A DNA stretch of 64,000 bases, from assembly GCA_019307815.1 (NCBI GenBank), contig JAFDIV010000016.1, positions 22,401 through 86,400 on the forward strand. The letters run 5' to 3'. The notes under the pieces were generated by a model, which saw nothing but the letters and a program-made list of their open reading frames with translations, had not been told where the DNA came from and did no database searches. The position numbers were made by a program, and so were the translations under genes. The stretch is from Deltaproteobacteria bacterium. GTDB lineage: Bacteria > Desulfobacterota > DSM-4660 > Desulfatiglandales > Desulfatiglandaceae. Shown here piece after piece: positions 7,993 to 16,475 of this stretch. Each line of letters begins with the position of its first letter. The first letter of the stretch is position 1.

Positions 7993-9735
7993 CTATTGCG
8001 TGTAGTTTGTCTTCAGATCCAGATATCCAAGCTTTTTCAATAGTTCCTCGTACGTAATAAGTTCCTTCTCCTTGCTGCCTCGGAGTTTTACTTCTATTCT
8101 CCGCTCACTTAGTGTGCGCTTGCTGATGGTCAAACGTACTGGCATACCTAAAAGGTCTGCATCATCGAATTTTTCTCCTGCTCGCACATCCCTGTCATCA
8201 AATAGGACTTCTACGTTTGCGTCAAGAAGCTTCCGATACAAGCCTTCCGCCTCCTCCCTTACGTGCTCGTCCTCAAGGTTCAATGCGATCAAATGAACTT
8301 GGAAGGGGGCCACTGGTATAGGCCAGATGATCCCAAACTCATCATGGCTTTGTTCGACAATACTGGCCATCATCCTACTTATCCCGATGGAGTAATATCC
8401 CATGACAAAAGGCCTGGGTTTTCCTTGACTATCAATGTAAGTCCAATTCTTTCGGCTTTCTTGCCCTGGCTTCTGGCCTAGCATCGCAAGCCGACCAACC
8501 GAAACACCCCTGGCTTGTCTCAATATGCCATTATCGCATCTTGGACAGAAATGCCCTTCCCTCGCCAGCTTGAAATCACCGAACAGAGGAAGGGGCAAAT
8601 CACGGCCGAAATTGACATTGATCATATGGTAATCCGTCCGATTAGCTCCGCACTCGAAATTGATACGGTTCTTGGTGTATTCATCTGCAAGAACGGTCAC
8701 CTCCTCGGGTAGGCCGATGGGGCCCGCGTACCCCACTTCCGCACCGGTCAATTCCTTTACAACCTCGGGGGAGGCAAGTGTCAGATCCCTACAGCCAAGG
8801 AATCTCTTCACCTTATTTTCGTTAACCTCACAATCCCCTCGCACCATGACCGCTACCACCCTATCGTCTGCCTGAAACAGCATGGTCTTGGTGGTCTTCC
8901 ATACCGGGATGTTAAGAAATTCGGCTAATGCTTCTACCCCTATCAGTCCTTTCCCGTAGACCTCTGTCATTTCCATGGGACTTTCACTAGGTTCTTGGGG
9001 GTAGAGTTTCAGGCGTGATTCTGCCTTTCCTTCTGTTGCTGCATAAGTACAGGCATCGCAGTAAAGAAATACATCTTCACCAGTATCGGTCAATATAATG
9101 AACTCATAACATCCTCTATCATCAACTAATCCCGCATCAGCTTCCACATATTTGTATTCGATGCCGATCCGGTTGAATATGTTCTCGTAGGCATCACGGA
9201 CCGCAAAATAAGAAACATTCGCTTCAGTTTCGTCTATATCAAAGCTGTATGCATCAGCGGAAATGAATTCTCTCGCCCTAATCAATCCAAAACGCGGCCG
9301 TTTATTGTCACAAAACTTTGTGCCAATCTGAAAGACCCTCTTTGGCAGTTGCTTGTATGAGGATATTTCTTTTCCGATAAGATCCGCGACCATATTCTGA
9401 TAAGGCCAGCCCAAGCAGAGTCTGCTTCCTCTGCAATCTCTGAATTCAAAGATCCCTTCTAGGGCATCATGCGAGCCAGGTGTTTCATCTTCAGTGAAGA
9501 AATACTTGGGCTGAAGGGCGGGCATTAACAATTCCTCAAACCCGGCCCTCACCATCTCTCCTCTAACAATCTGGGAGATCTTATTCAGAGAGCGTACGAG
9601 AAAGGGCATGTATGCGTATATGCCGGCAGATATTTGTTTGATGTACCCGCCACGGAGCATAAGTCGATATGACTCCATCTGTGCATCTTTTGGAACTTCT
9701 CTCAGAGTTTTTCCTGTGTGTTTCGATAGCCTCAT
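7993..9735 (-). CDS. Prolyl-tRNA synthetase homologue with altered catalytic site (ProS-like)
   Basis: A 580-residue protein collinear with bacterial ProRS. The N-terminus MRLSKHTGKTLREVP, the inserted editing domain (about 230-400; Lys283, GYAGPIGLP and His370 retained) and the C-terminal anticodon-binding domain (DDRDVRAGEKFDDADLLG) are all present. The catalytic core is not canonical. The proline-binding GPTHEE stretch is GWPYQN (109-114). Motif 2 KFRDE is KFCDN (140-144), losing the Arg and Glu that hold ATP and proline. EVGHIFQLG is SVGRLAMLG (412-420). Motif 3 keeps its Arg (IGISR). Normal proline activation is therefore doubtful. A trans-editing factor, a ligase for another amino acid, or a regulatory paralogue are possible. 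It sits next to hydroxyproline genes. A canonical proS must exist elsewhere if this reading is right. Confidence 0.8.
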   Translation of the reverse strand: MRLSKHTGKTLREVPKDAQMESYRLMLRGGYIKQISAGIYAYMPFLVRSLNKISQIVRGEMVRAGFEELLMPALQPKYFFTEDETPGSHDALEGIFEFRDCRGSRLCLGWPYQNMVADLIGKEISSYKQLPKRVFQIGTKFCDNKRPRFGLIRAREFISADAYSFDIDETEANVSYFAVRDAYENIFNRIGIEYKYVEADAGLVDDRGCYEFIILTDTGEDVFLYCDACTYAATEGKAESRLKLYPQEPSESPMEMTEVYGKGLIGVEALAEFLNIPVWKTTKTMLFQADDRVVAVMVRGDCEVNENKVKRFLGCRDLTLASPEVVKELTGAEVGYAGPIGLPEEVTVLADEYTKNRINFECGANRTDYHMINVNFGRDLPLPLFGDFKLAREGHFCPRCDNGILRQARGVSVGRLAMLGQKPGQESRKNWTYIDSQGKPRPFVMGYYSIGISRMMASIVEQSHDEFGIIWPIPVAPFQVHLIALNLEDEHVREEAEGLYRKLLDANVEVLFDDRDVRAGEKFDDADLLGMPVRLTISKRTLSERRIEVKLRGSKEKELITYEELLKKLGYLDLKTNYTQ

Positions 9736-9811
9736 AGCTATGAATTAAGGACGTTATTTCTGGTCAGAATAGTAGTAGCTGCGGGCGACGTACCTGTTCT
9801 TATACTCCTCA

Positions 9812-10009
9812 TCACCCACCTGCAACCATTGGTATCAGGATCACTTCGGCATTGTCAGGAATAAGGGTGGACTCGAATTTGGGCCTTGAAATGAGCCGGC
9901 CGTTAAGCCGAACCACTGCATATGTATGGCCATCTTCCCTTTCTGCAAGTAGGGAGGCAATGGTCATTCCTTCATACCAAGGAACCTGCTCGTCACCAAC
10001 CTTTATCAC
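9812..10009 (-). CDS. ThiS/MoaD-family ubiquitin-like sulfur carrier
   Basis: A 65-residue beta-grasp protein ending in ...MVAGG, the C-terminal Gly-Gly that is adenylated and thiocarboxylated in MoaD and ThiS. Its start codon overlaps the stop of the upstream AOR gene by four bases (ATGA type), so it is translationally coupled to that enzyme. Small MoaD-like proteins next to tungsten oxidoreductases probably help build the metallopterin cofactor. That role is inferred from position. ThiS in thiamine synthesis is the alternative, but no thi genes are near. Confidence 0.75.
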   Translation of the reverse strand: MIKVGDEQVPWYEGMTIASLLAEREDGHTYAVVRLNGRLISRPKFESTLIPDNAEVILIPMVAGG

Positions 10010-12150
10010 GACTCCACGCCGTTTGCCCTCAGTACTTCCAGGACTTCTGGAAAGTCAATACCCAGTCGTTTCACTGTCTTTAGGGTGGGAATCCCATCCT
10101 TGGTCCATCCGCGCCTTTCATAGACCGCATCTTTAAGGCGCTCATATTGTTCTTCCCTGAACTTGCGAAGGATGGCCAACTTTTCGGCGGTTTCTTTGCC
10201 GGTAATATCAACACCGTACTTCTCAACAAGCTGCTTATCATATCTATCCTGCCGTGATTCGTATTCTTCAACAGTTACCGGTCCCATGGCCCTATAAGGG
10301 ACAGAATCGTGTTCTCTCCGGCCGTAGCCCATCCTGAGGTTGAAGATCCGCTGGAAATTGTACACGGCCTCACTCATTCTTATAAGATCATCAGGGGTCA
10401 CGTTCCTCCCGGTAACAGCACGAAAGTAATCCGCATACCACTGCACATGCTTCATGACCTTGGCAGGCTCAGGAGTTTCCTTGTTGTCCTCGGGGACAAT
10501 GTCGTTCCAAGGCAGTTTGCACAGGCCACAGAGGCCGAACCAGGTGCGGAACATGGGGAACCAGTGAAGGGCCTCTGCCTTTTGTTCAAATGTTGGCATA
10601 TAGTTATGTACCATATCCAGGAAAATGAGCCAGGCCTCGTCATGCTGGGGGCCCTTGAGGGCAAGGCCGTATCCACCCTGCTGGGCCAGGGATTCCTTTG
10701 TCATGTATTCTGAAAATTCCAGGCCCTTGGATTCCATCCCAATATCATTCATGACGTTCGGATCCGCACCATATTCCTTTTCAAAGATTTCCTTCATCCT
10801 TCGCACACCTTGGCCCACAATGGCACCAAAACCTTCGCCTCTGGCCATCTGGTGTAATAATTCTAGTGCGCTGAGCCGGTTCCCAAAGCTTAGATCCATA
10901 CCGCCGGTGTGCTCTTTGGTGATCAGGCCCAGTTCAAAACATTCCATGGCAAAGGCAATGGAGGTTCCCACGGAGATGGTGTCCAGGCCATAGGCATCGC
11001 AGTAAAAGTTCATCTCAAGGATGGTAAAAGGATCGAATACCCCGATATTGGAACCGCAGCCTGCGATGGTTTCATATTCAGGGCCGTCCACAAACACCTT
11101 TTGTCCCTTATAAGGGCCGGTCATGGGCACGAAGTCTTTGACCCCGTGGGCGCATGCCACGGCACATCCCTTCCAGCAGCCGTCAAATCCTGGATCAAAC
11201 AGGTGCTGATACACCTCCCGCCCAATGTTATTTGCGCCGGGGTGCTGGCCGTAGCGGAAGTTATGGGTAGGCAATAGATCAAAGTCATTCATGATGGGCA
11301 CCAGGTGGGTGGTCCCAATTCTTGCCATTTCATTCTGTTTGGGATCCAGCTCCCTTATCTCTCGAGAATAGGCCTTGGAAACAGCCTTCAGCGCCTCCTT
11401 ATCAGCCGGATGGTTGGTATCCAAGGTGACCGACGAGTCCCAGCGAGCCACGATTGCCTTTATTCCCTTATCTGCAAAGACAGTCCCGATTCCACCCCGT
11501 CCGGCCTGTTTGTACCTCACCCTCTTGCGCTTCACATCATACCATGTGAAATTCAGGCACCCGATCAAGGTATGCCTTGCCCCAGGGCCGGTAGATACGA
11601 CCGAAATATCCTGCTTCTTCCCATCGGCAAAAAAATCCGTGAGTACCGCCGATAGGCTGTAAGAATCATCCGGAAGCCCGGGTATCTCAAGGATCTGTAT
11701 CTTTTGCTCAATGCCGTCAATCAAAATTACCGTGTCTCCAAGGCCCTTTCCCACCACCTCCAGGGCATCAAATCCCGAAAACTTCAGATAGGGGCCGAAG
11801 TAACCGCCCACATTGGAATCCATGACCGACCCTGTGGTGGGAGAGATGGTGGTGACAATGCTTTTCCCTGATCCTGGAAAGGTAGGGGTCCCTCCCAAAG
11901 GACCCGAGGCAATGCAAATGGCATTTTCAGGGTCATTCCATTTGGTCTTGCCCCTCACTGCATTCCACAGAAGCCAAAGGTCAAAGCCCTTCCCTCCCAC
12001 AAAGACCTCTTTCATCTTTTCAGATACTGGTTTAATGGAAATATCCTGTCTAGAAAGATCGATACAGAGAGTCTGATTAGCATATCCCCGCTCAATCTCA
12101 GGGCGTTTATATGTAGTGGTCTTGATTTCTTTAGTATTGAGTTCAACCAT
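10006..12150 (-). CDS. Tungsten-type aldehyde:ferredoxin oxidoreductase family protein
   Basis: A 714-residue AOR-family protein, longer than the roughly 600-residue archaeal type because of an N-terminal extension. Family features seen are VGGKGFDLWLL, ASGPLGGTPTFPGSGKS, GRGGIGTVFADKGIKAI for the metallopterin-binding half, CWKGCAVAC as cluster cysteines, and a later GLCGLCKLPW cysteine pair. The enzyme class oxidises aldehydes to acids, or works in reverse, with ferredoxin in the cytoplasm. CTAGGAGGATAGGAAA precedes the ATG. The MoaD-like gene follows with an overlap. The BamB branch of this family, which belongs to a benzoyl-CoA reductase, is less likely because its partner subunits are absent here. 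Aldehyde substrate unknown. Confidence 0.85.
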   Translation of the reverse strand: MVELNTKEIKTTTYKRPEIERGYANQTLCIDLSRQDISIKPVSEKMKEVFVGGKGFDLWLLWNAVRGKTKWNDPENAICIASGPLGGTPTFPGSGKSIVTTISPTTGSVMDSNVGGYFGPYLKFSGFDALEVVGKGLGDTVILIDGIEQKIQILEIPGLPDDSYSLSAVLTDFFADGKKQDISVVSTGPGARHTLIGCLNFTWYDVKRKRVRYKQAGRGGIGTVFADKGIKAIVARWDSSVTLDTNHPADKEALKAVSKAYSREIRELDPKQNEMARIGTTHLVPIMNDFDLLPTHNFRYGQHPGANNIGREVYQHLFDPGFDGCWKGCAVACAHGVKDFVPMTGPYKGQKVFVDGPEYETIAGCGSNIGVFDPFTILEMNFYCDAYGLDTISVGTSIAFAMECFELGLITKEHTGGMDLSFGNRLSALELLHQMARGEGFGAIVGQGVRRMKEIFEKEYGADPNVMNDIGMESKGLEFSEYMTKESLAQQGGYGLALKGPQHDEAWLIFLDMVHNYMPTFEQKAEALHWFPMFRTWFGLCGLCKLPWNDIVPEDNKETPEPAKVMKHVQWYADYFRAVTGRNVTPDDLIRMSEAVYNFQRIFNLRMGYGRREHDSVPYRAMGPVTVEEYESRQDRYDKQLVEKYGVDITGKETAEKLAILRKFREEQYERLKDAVYERRGWTKDGIPTLKTVKRLGIDFPEVLEVLRANGVES

Positions 12151-12328
12151 TTTCCTATCCTCCTAGTTCAACATGCTCTCAACGAATTTGGATCCACAAA
12201 TATAGTTTTCTTTCTCCCGCAAGGCTATACTATAATATTATCCCGAGGAATTATTCGAAGGAACATTAAATCTGTGGGCGTTTACGACCAAGAGATTTCT
12301 CGTTCCGCTACAGTGGAACCCGAAATGA

Positions 12329-13483
12329 CTATTTCAACGCCTCCTGCCCTCCAAACTCTCTGTAAGGAGAAAACTCTTCCAGAATGAGGGAATCATTTTC
12401 CGTGGTCTCATGGGTTATCATCCTGGCGACCACCTCGCCGATGCCCGGCCCCAGCATAAACCCCTGACCGCACATACCCGTTGCATGGATAAGGCCCTCA
12501 AGATCCCTGTTCCAACCAACAATAGGGGAACCGTCAGGGGTCATGGGATACAGTCCCCGCCACATTCGCCGAACCCGGAGGTTTTTGAGCCTCGGCAAAA
12601 GCGCCACCATCCTGGCACTCACCTGGGGAAGGAACACGGAGGTCTCCCTCTTGTCGGTCCCTAGGATGGGGGGATCCGGGGTTATGCAAAAAACCACCTG
12701 GCCCCGCTTGTTCTGGTAAAAATAGTAATTCTTGGATCCAGGGCCAGGCCTCAGGTCCACCACCATGCAGCCGAAGAAACTCCTCACCGGCTCGGTGATG
12801 GCCGCCTCATGGGAATCAGGATAAACAGGGATATCAATTCCTACTGTGCCACACAATGGCCTTGAAAAGGGCCCCGCTGCATCCACCACCACGGGCGCAC
12901 GGTAGGTCTTGTTTCTTGTTATGACGCCGATTACCTTGCCTTTTTCAGATACTATGGTCTCAACCTGTTCCTGGAAATGGAATTCCACTCCCCTTGAAAG
13001 GGCCCTGTGATAGAATGCATTGATGGCCAGAAGGGGGGAAGCAGAGCCATCCTCTGGCGAAAATGTTCCGCCCCGGAGCCCCTCTTCATTGATTCCTGGC
13101 AACACCTCCTTGATCTTCTCCGGGCCCACATAGTCGATGTTTAAACCGTATTCCTTTTGGATGGGGAGAATGCCTTTCAGGATATCCTCCTCTTCCTTTC
13201 TATATACTGGAAACAGGTATCCTCCCTGTAGCCACTCAATGTCCTCCCCAGTCTCCTTTTCCCAGGTGGAGAAGATTTCCAGGGATCGCAAGGCCGTAAG
13301 TATCTTCCCTGGAGATGAATGGGTTGCCCTGATTCCGCCGATAGCGTGTTTATTTTCGCCTTGGCCCGGAGATGCATTCTTGTCAATGACCAGTGTCTTG
13401 ATCCCTTTTTCAGCTAAGGCCATGGCAGTGGGCACGCCAATTGAGCCTGCTCCGACTATAATTGCATCATAGTTGTTATTCAT
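12329..13483 (-). CDS. FAD-dependent DAO-family amino-acid oxidase/dehydrogenase
   Basis: About 384 residues from the ATG at 13483, which is preceded by GGAG. The longer in-frame start at 13510 would lie well inside the previous gene. The N-terminal IIVGAGSIGVP is the FAD-binding Rossmann motif, and the C-terminal GWNRDLEGLIHATGMCGQGF is typical of glycine oxidase/sarcosine oxidase-like (DAO) proteins. The start overlaps the stop of the large iron-sulfur flavoprotein gene by eight bases. The pair therefore resembles the alpha/beta subunits of Hcn, opine-oxidase or D-hydroxyproline-dehydrogenase complexes, which pass electrons from an amino-acid imine-forming oxidation to a membrane or soluble acceptor. 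A D-proline or hydroxyproline substrate fits the neighbourhood but is inferred. Confidence 0.8.
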   Translation of the reverse strand: MNNNYDAIIVGAGSIGVPTAMALAEKGIKTLVIDKNASPGQGENKHAIGGIRATHSSPGKILTALRSLEIFSTWEKETGEDIEWLQGGYLFPVYRKEEEDILKGILPIQKEYGLNIDYVGPEKIKEVLPGINEEGLRGGTFSPEDGSASPLLAINAFYHRALSRGVEFHFQEQVETIVSEKGKVIGVITRNKTYRAPVVVDAAGPFSRPLCGTVGIDIPVYPDSHEAAITEPVRSFFGCMVVDLRPGPGSKNYYFYQNKRGQVVFCITPDPPILGTDKRETSVFLPQVSARMVALLPRLKNLRVRRMWRGLYPMTPDGSPIVGWNRDLEGLIHATGMCGQGFMLGPGIGEVVARMITHETTENDSLILEEFSPYREFGGQEALK

Positions 13484-15566
13484 CAGAATCATCTCCAAAT
13501 ACACCCCCAAATGTTCCTAAGGGGACTTCTACAAAAAGTGGGCGGTCCACCAGGTCTGTAACCTGCTCAATATCAATGCCTTCTTCCTTGAACAACCGCG
13601 AGATTATGGGCCTGCACGTCTTTGAACCACAGGCACCCATGCCAGCCCGGGTGATGGCCTTAAGATGGTTCATATCCCTGACCCCATTTCTGATGGCATT
13701 GCGGATTTCTCCGGCAGTAACCCGCTCGCACCTACAGACAATCGCCTCATCCGGAGGAGGGGCCTCTCCATAAACCATTGAGGGCCTGACTTCCTCTCCC
13801 TGGACACGAATTCCTATGGCCTTTGGGGCCTTGTCCGCCTCCATTTCAATCTGTATCAGAAGGGTGCCCGGGAATTTCTTCTTGAGGGAAAGGATCTTTT
13901 TCACAGGATAACTGCCAAGCACATTTCCATCGTCATCCGTGACTTGGATCTCCTGTCCAACCTCCACTGTTTTACGCCCGATCTCATAGGGGAGGGTGAC
14001 TGTTGGGTGTTGGGGGTCCTTATTATAATCCACAAGCGTAATGGCCAGGCCCGGGCAAACGGCCACACAGGACATGCAACCCTTGCAGAGAGATACATCT
14101 GTTATATAAGGCAGTCCCGTGATTCTATCACCTTCGGTTCGGATGGCATGTTCTGGGCACACAGAAATACAGGGGTTGCATGCTATTTCCTGATAGCAAT
14201 GGAAAACAGGCATAACCTCGCCGGCCTTATCCGGGGGCGTTTTAATTGAAATGGCTCCGGGCTTGGACTTCAGTACAGCAGCCTTTTTCTCCCATTCTTT
14301 TGGAATAACCTCCTGGTATCGACCCAGGGATTTTGCTATCTTGAGCCCTTCTATCTTTCCGGTAAACATGGCGGCAGACGCCTCTGCGATCTCCTGCGCA
14401 TCTCCTGCCACATAGGCATCCATGCCCCATTCCTTGGCCTTAAGATAGAATTCATTGACCTCTGCCAGACCTACAGCTATCAGCACCGTATCCACCTCAA
14501 AGGTCTTGTACGAGCCAGGGACAATGTTCCCGTGCGTGTCCAGTTCCGCAATGGTAACCGATTCCACATGGTCTTTTCCCTGGGCGGAAACAACCGTATG
14601 ACTGGTGAATATGGGAACACCCAGCCGTTTCAACTTGTCCGCGTGTACCTTATACCCGCCAATCTGGGGAAGGGCCTCGGCAAGACCCACCACCTGGATC
14701 CCTGCCTGGATGGCATGATATGCGGCAATAAGCCCCACGTTTCCGCCCCCGACAATAAAGACCTTGTCAGAGGTCTTCACCAGATCCCGATTGACCAGGG
14801 TCTGAAATGCCCCCGCACCAAAGATACCTGGCAGCGTATTGCCAGGGAAAGAAAGCATCCTTTCCCTCGCCCCTGTGGCAACCAGAAGCCTCTTTGGCCT
14901 TATTTTGCGGTAGATTCTTCCGGTCACAGCACCCACAATCCCGTCTGAAAACACGCCCACCGCAGTGGTGTTCAGCCAGGTCCGGACACATGGAAACTCG
15001 GCAACCTCCTCGGCCAGAAGCGATGCGATTTCAAACCCCCGAGTGCCTGCATGGGAATCTTCTACAGAGCCAAAGAACTTATGGGTCTGAAGCACCAGCT
15101 TTCCCCCCACCCTGTCCTTGTCGTCAATGATGAGGGTATCTATTCCCAACTTTCCCAACTCAACAGCCGCAGACAGACCCGCAGGTCCAGCGCCTATGAT
15201 CAGGACATCCACCTCGGTTACAGGAATCGGACGGGGTTTCACAGGGTCATCATCTGCAGGGAGTTCAGGAATTCCCTCAACACTTTCAATCACCATTCCG
15301 GGGCTTAGGGGGGTCATGCATGCCTTGACCGGGACCTTATCTGCAATTACCAGACACTGGGAACATTGGCCATTGGCACAAAAGAGGCCCTGGGGGCTCC
15401 CGTCTTTGGGATGATGTCCGAATATATGAATATTGTTTGCAAAAAGGGCTGATGAAATAGTCTCGCCTTTAAGCCCTTTTAATCTTTTCCCATTCCAAAA
15501 AAAGTGGACCTCCTCTTTCTCAGGAATATCCAGAATGGGATGTTCTCTGATCCTTCTGTCAGTCAT
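13476..15566 (-). CDS. Multidomain Fer2/FAD-NAD/4Fe-4S/BFD oxidoreductase (HcnA-HcnB-like fusion)
   Basis: A 696-residue electron-transfer protein. In order it carries an N-terminal [2Fe-2S] ferredoxin-like domain (CANGQCSQC, later KAC), a pyridine-nucleotide disulfide oxidoreductase core (IIGAGPAGLSAAVELG; second dinucleotide site FIVGGGNVGLIAA), two [4Fe-4S] motifs (CNPCISVCP and CKGCMSCVAVCPG), and a C-terminal BFD-like [2Fe-2S] domain (VCRCERVT...GMGACGSKTC). HcnA and HcnB are normally separate and lack the ferredoxin pair, so this is a fusion with an added electron relay. It overlaps the GntR gene by eight bases upstream and the DAO gene by eight bases downstream, giving a regulator-relay-oxidase operon. 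Probable role: carry electrons from the DAO subunit to ferredoxin or NAD. Confidence 0.82.
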   Translation of the reverse strand: MTDRRIREHPILDIPEKEEVHFFWNGKRLKGLKGETISSALFANNIHIFGHHPKDGSPQGLFCANGQCSQCLVIADKVPVKACMTPLSPGMVIESVEGIPELPADDDPVKPRPIPVTEVDVLIIGAGPAGLSAAVELGKLGIDTLIIDDKDRVGGKLVLQTHKFFGSVEDSHAGTRGFEIASLLAEEVAEFPCVRTWLNTTAVGVFSDGIVGAVTGRIYRKIRPKRLLVATGARERMLSFPGNTLPGIFGAGAFQTLVNRDLVKTSDKVFIVGGGNVGLIAAYHAIQAGIQVVGLAEALPQIGGYKVHADKLKRLGVPIFTSHTVVSAQGKDHVESVTIAELDTHGNIVPGSYKTFEVDTVLIAVGLAEVNEFYLKAKEWGMDAYVAGDAQEIAEASAAMFTGKIEGLKIAKSLGRYQEVIPKEWEKKAAVLKSKPGAISIKTPPDKAGEVMPVFHCYQEIACNPCISVCPEHAIRTEGDRITGLPYITDVSLCKGCMSCVAVCPGLAITLVDYNKDPQHPTVTLPYEIGRKTVEVGQEIQVTDDDGNVLGSYPVKKILSLKKKFPGTLLIQIEMEADKAPKAIGIRVQGEEVRPSMVYGEAPPPDEAIVCRCERVTAGEIRNAIRNGVRDMNHLKAITRAGMGACGSKTCRPIISRLFKEEGIDIEQVTDLVDRPLFVEVPLGTFGGVFGDDSDE

Positions 15567-16281
15567 TTCTACCTTCCCTTTTTTTCATATATACACTGAA
15601 TCGTACTACGTGTTTTCTTGCCAGAGACCGGGCCTTTTCCGGCAGGCCCTGCTTGACTGCCGCCACGATCTCCTGCAGGTCATTATAGTTTTCCTTGAGC
15701 CTTCTATCCTCCATATCCAACAGTGTCTCGTAATAGGGAATGATATTCTCTTGGACTATTCGCTCAACTGATTCGTAAACAGGGTTTCCGGCTATCTGGG
15801 CCAAGGTCAAATGGATATCCCTGTCGGCCTCAAGAAATTGCTTGGCGTACTTAGGGCCTTTCTCCACATACCCCAGCGCCTTTTGTAAAAGATCTTCCAG
15901 AACACTGATGTCATGGGAATCGGCCCTTTGCGCAGCAAGGGCTGCTATGTCTCCCTCCACTCCTTCCCGAAATTCTGCCAGGTGGGTAAGGGAAACCTTT
16001 TGGTGGCGGATCAAAAGGGCAAGGGTCTCGGTCACCTTATCTACAGAAGCGGTTCTTACCATAGCCCCACCGCCAACACCAAGCTTTATTTCTATGAGCC
16101 CCTTCTGCTCCAGAACCCGGAGTGCCTCCCTGATCGTGCCTCTGCTCACCTGAAAGAGATCCTGCAACTCACGTTCAGAAGGCAGGAAATCCCCTTCTTT
16201 CAGATCCCCTGAAAGGATGTGGTCCTGGATCTGCTCAACCACATCCTGGAAGACCCTACTACGTTTTGCAGGTTTAAACAT
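15559..16281 (-). CDS. GntR-family regulator, FadR/FCD subfamily
   Basis: A 240-residue transcription factor. The N-terminal winged helix (about residues 8-76) includes LPSERELQDLFQVSRGTIRE and ALRVLEQKGLIE. The remainder is an all-helical FCD ligand domain whose Asp/His metal-binding positions are plausible (EFREGVEG, DRDIHLTLAQIAGN). FCD members usually bind small organic acids or amino acids. It is transcribed divergently from the class III aminotransferase, and the shared intergenic region holds TGGTCTAACCA, the expected operator form. It is cotranscribed with the two oxidoreductase genes downstream, so it probably controls both directions and itself. Confidence 0.88.
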   Translation of the reverse strand: MFKPAKRSRVFQDVVEQIQDHILSGDLKEGDFLPSERELQDLFQVSRGTIREALRVLEQKGLIEIKLGVGGGAMVRTASVDKVTETLALLIRHQKVSLTHLAEFREGVEGDIAALAAQRADSHDISVLEDLLQKALGYVEKGPKYAKQFLEADRDIHLTLAQIAGNPVYESVERIVQENIIPYYETLLDMEDRRLKENYNDLQEIVAAVKQGLPEKARSLARKHVVRFSVYMKKREGRND

Positions 16282-16330
16282 TGTTGCAACTCGGAAGAAT
16301 TTTACCTAGCAGCCACCCCTTAGCGGTTGT

Positions 16331-16345
16331 AATGGTCTAACCATT
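16331..16345. promoter_or_regulatory. FadR-type GntR operator, TGGTCTAACCA
   Basis: AATGG-TCTAA-CCATT is an inverted repeat whose core TGGT-N3-ACCA (16333-16343) is the half-site arrangement used by FadR-subfamily GntR regulators. It lies 50 bases upstream of the gntR start and about 38 bases upstream of a promoter-like sequence for the divergent aminotransferase. Binding is inferred from form and position. Confidence 0.6.
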
Positions 16346-16382
16346 TTATATTACCCTGTCAAGTTCAATTGGAAAAATTTAG

Positions 16383-16411
16383 TTGCATAGAATGCAAAGC
16401 ATCGTTACTAT
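16383..16411 (+). promoter_or_regulatory. Candidate promoter for the class III aminotransferase
   Basis: TTGCAT and TACTAT are separated by 17 bases, about 65 bases upstream of the start codon at 16476. The GntR operator lies just upstream. Sequence match only. Confidence 0.35.
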
Positions 16412-16475
16412 TCCGATCAAACATAATTCTATATCACAATAGGGCAAAAAATTTCAAACACTATGAGGGGGACCT

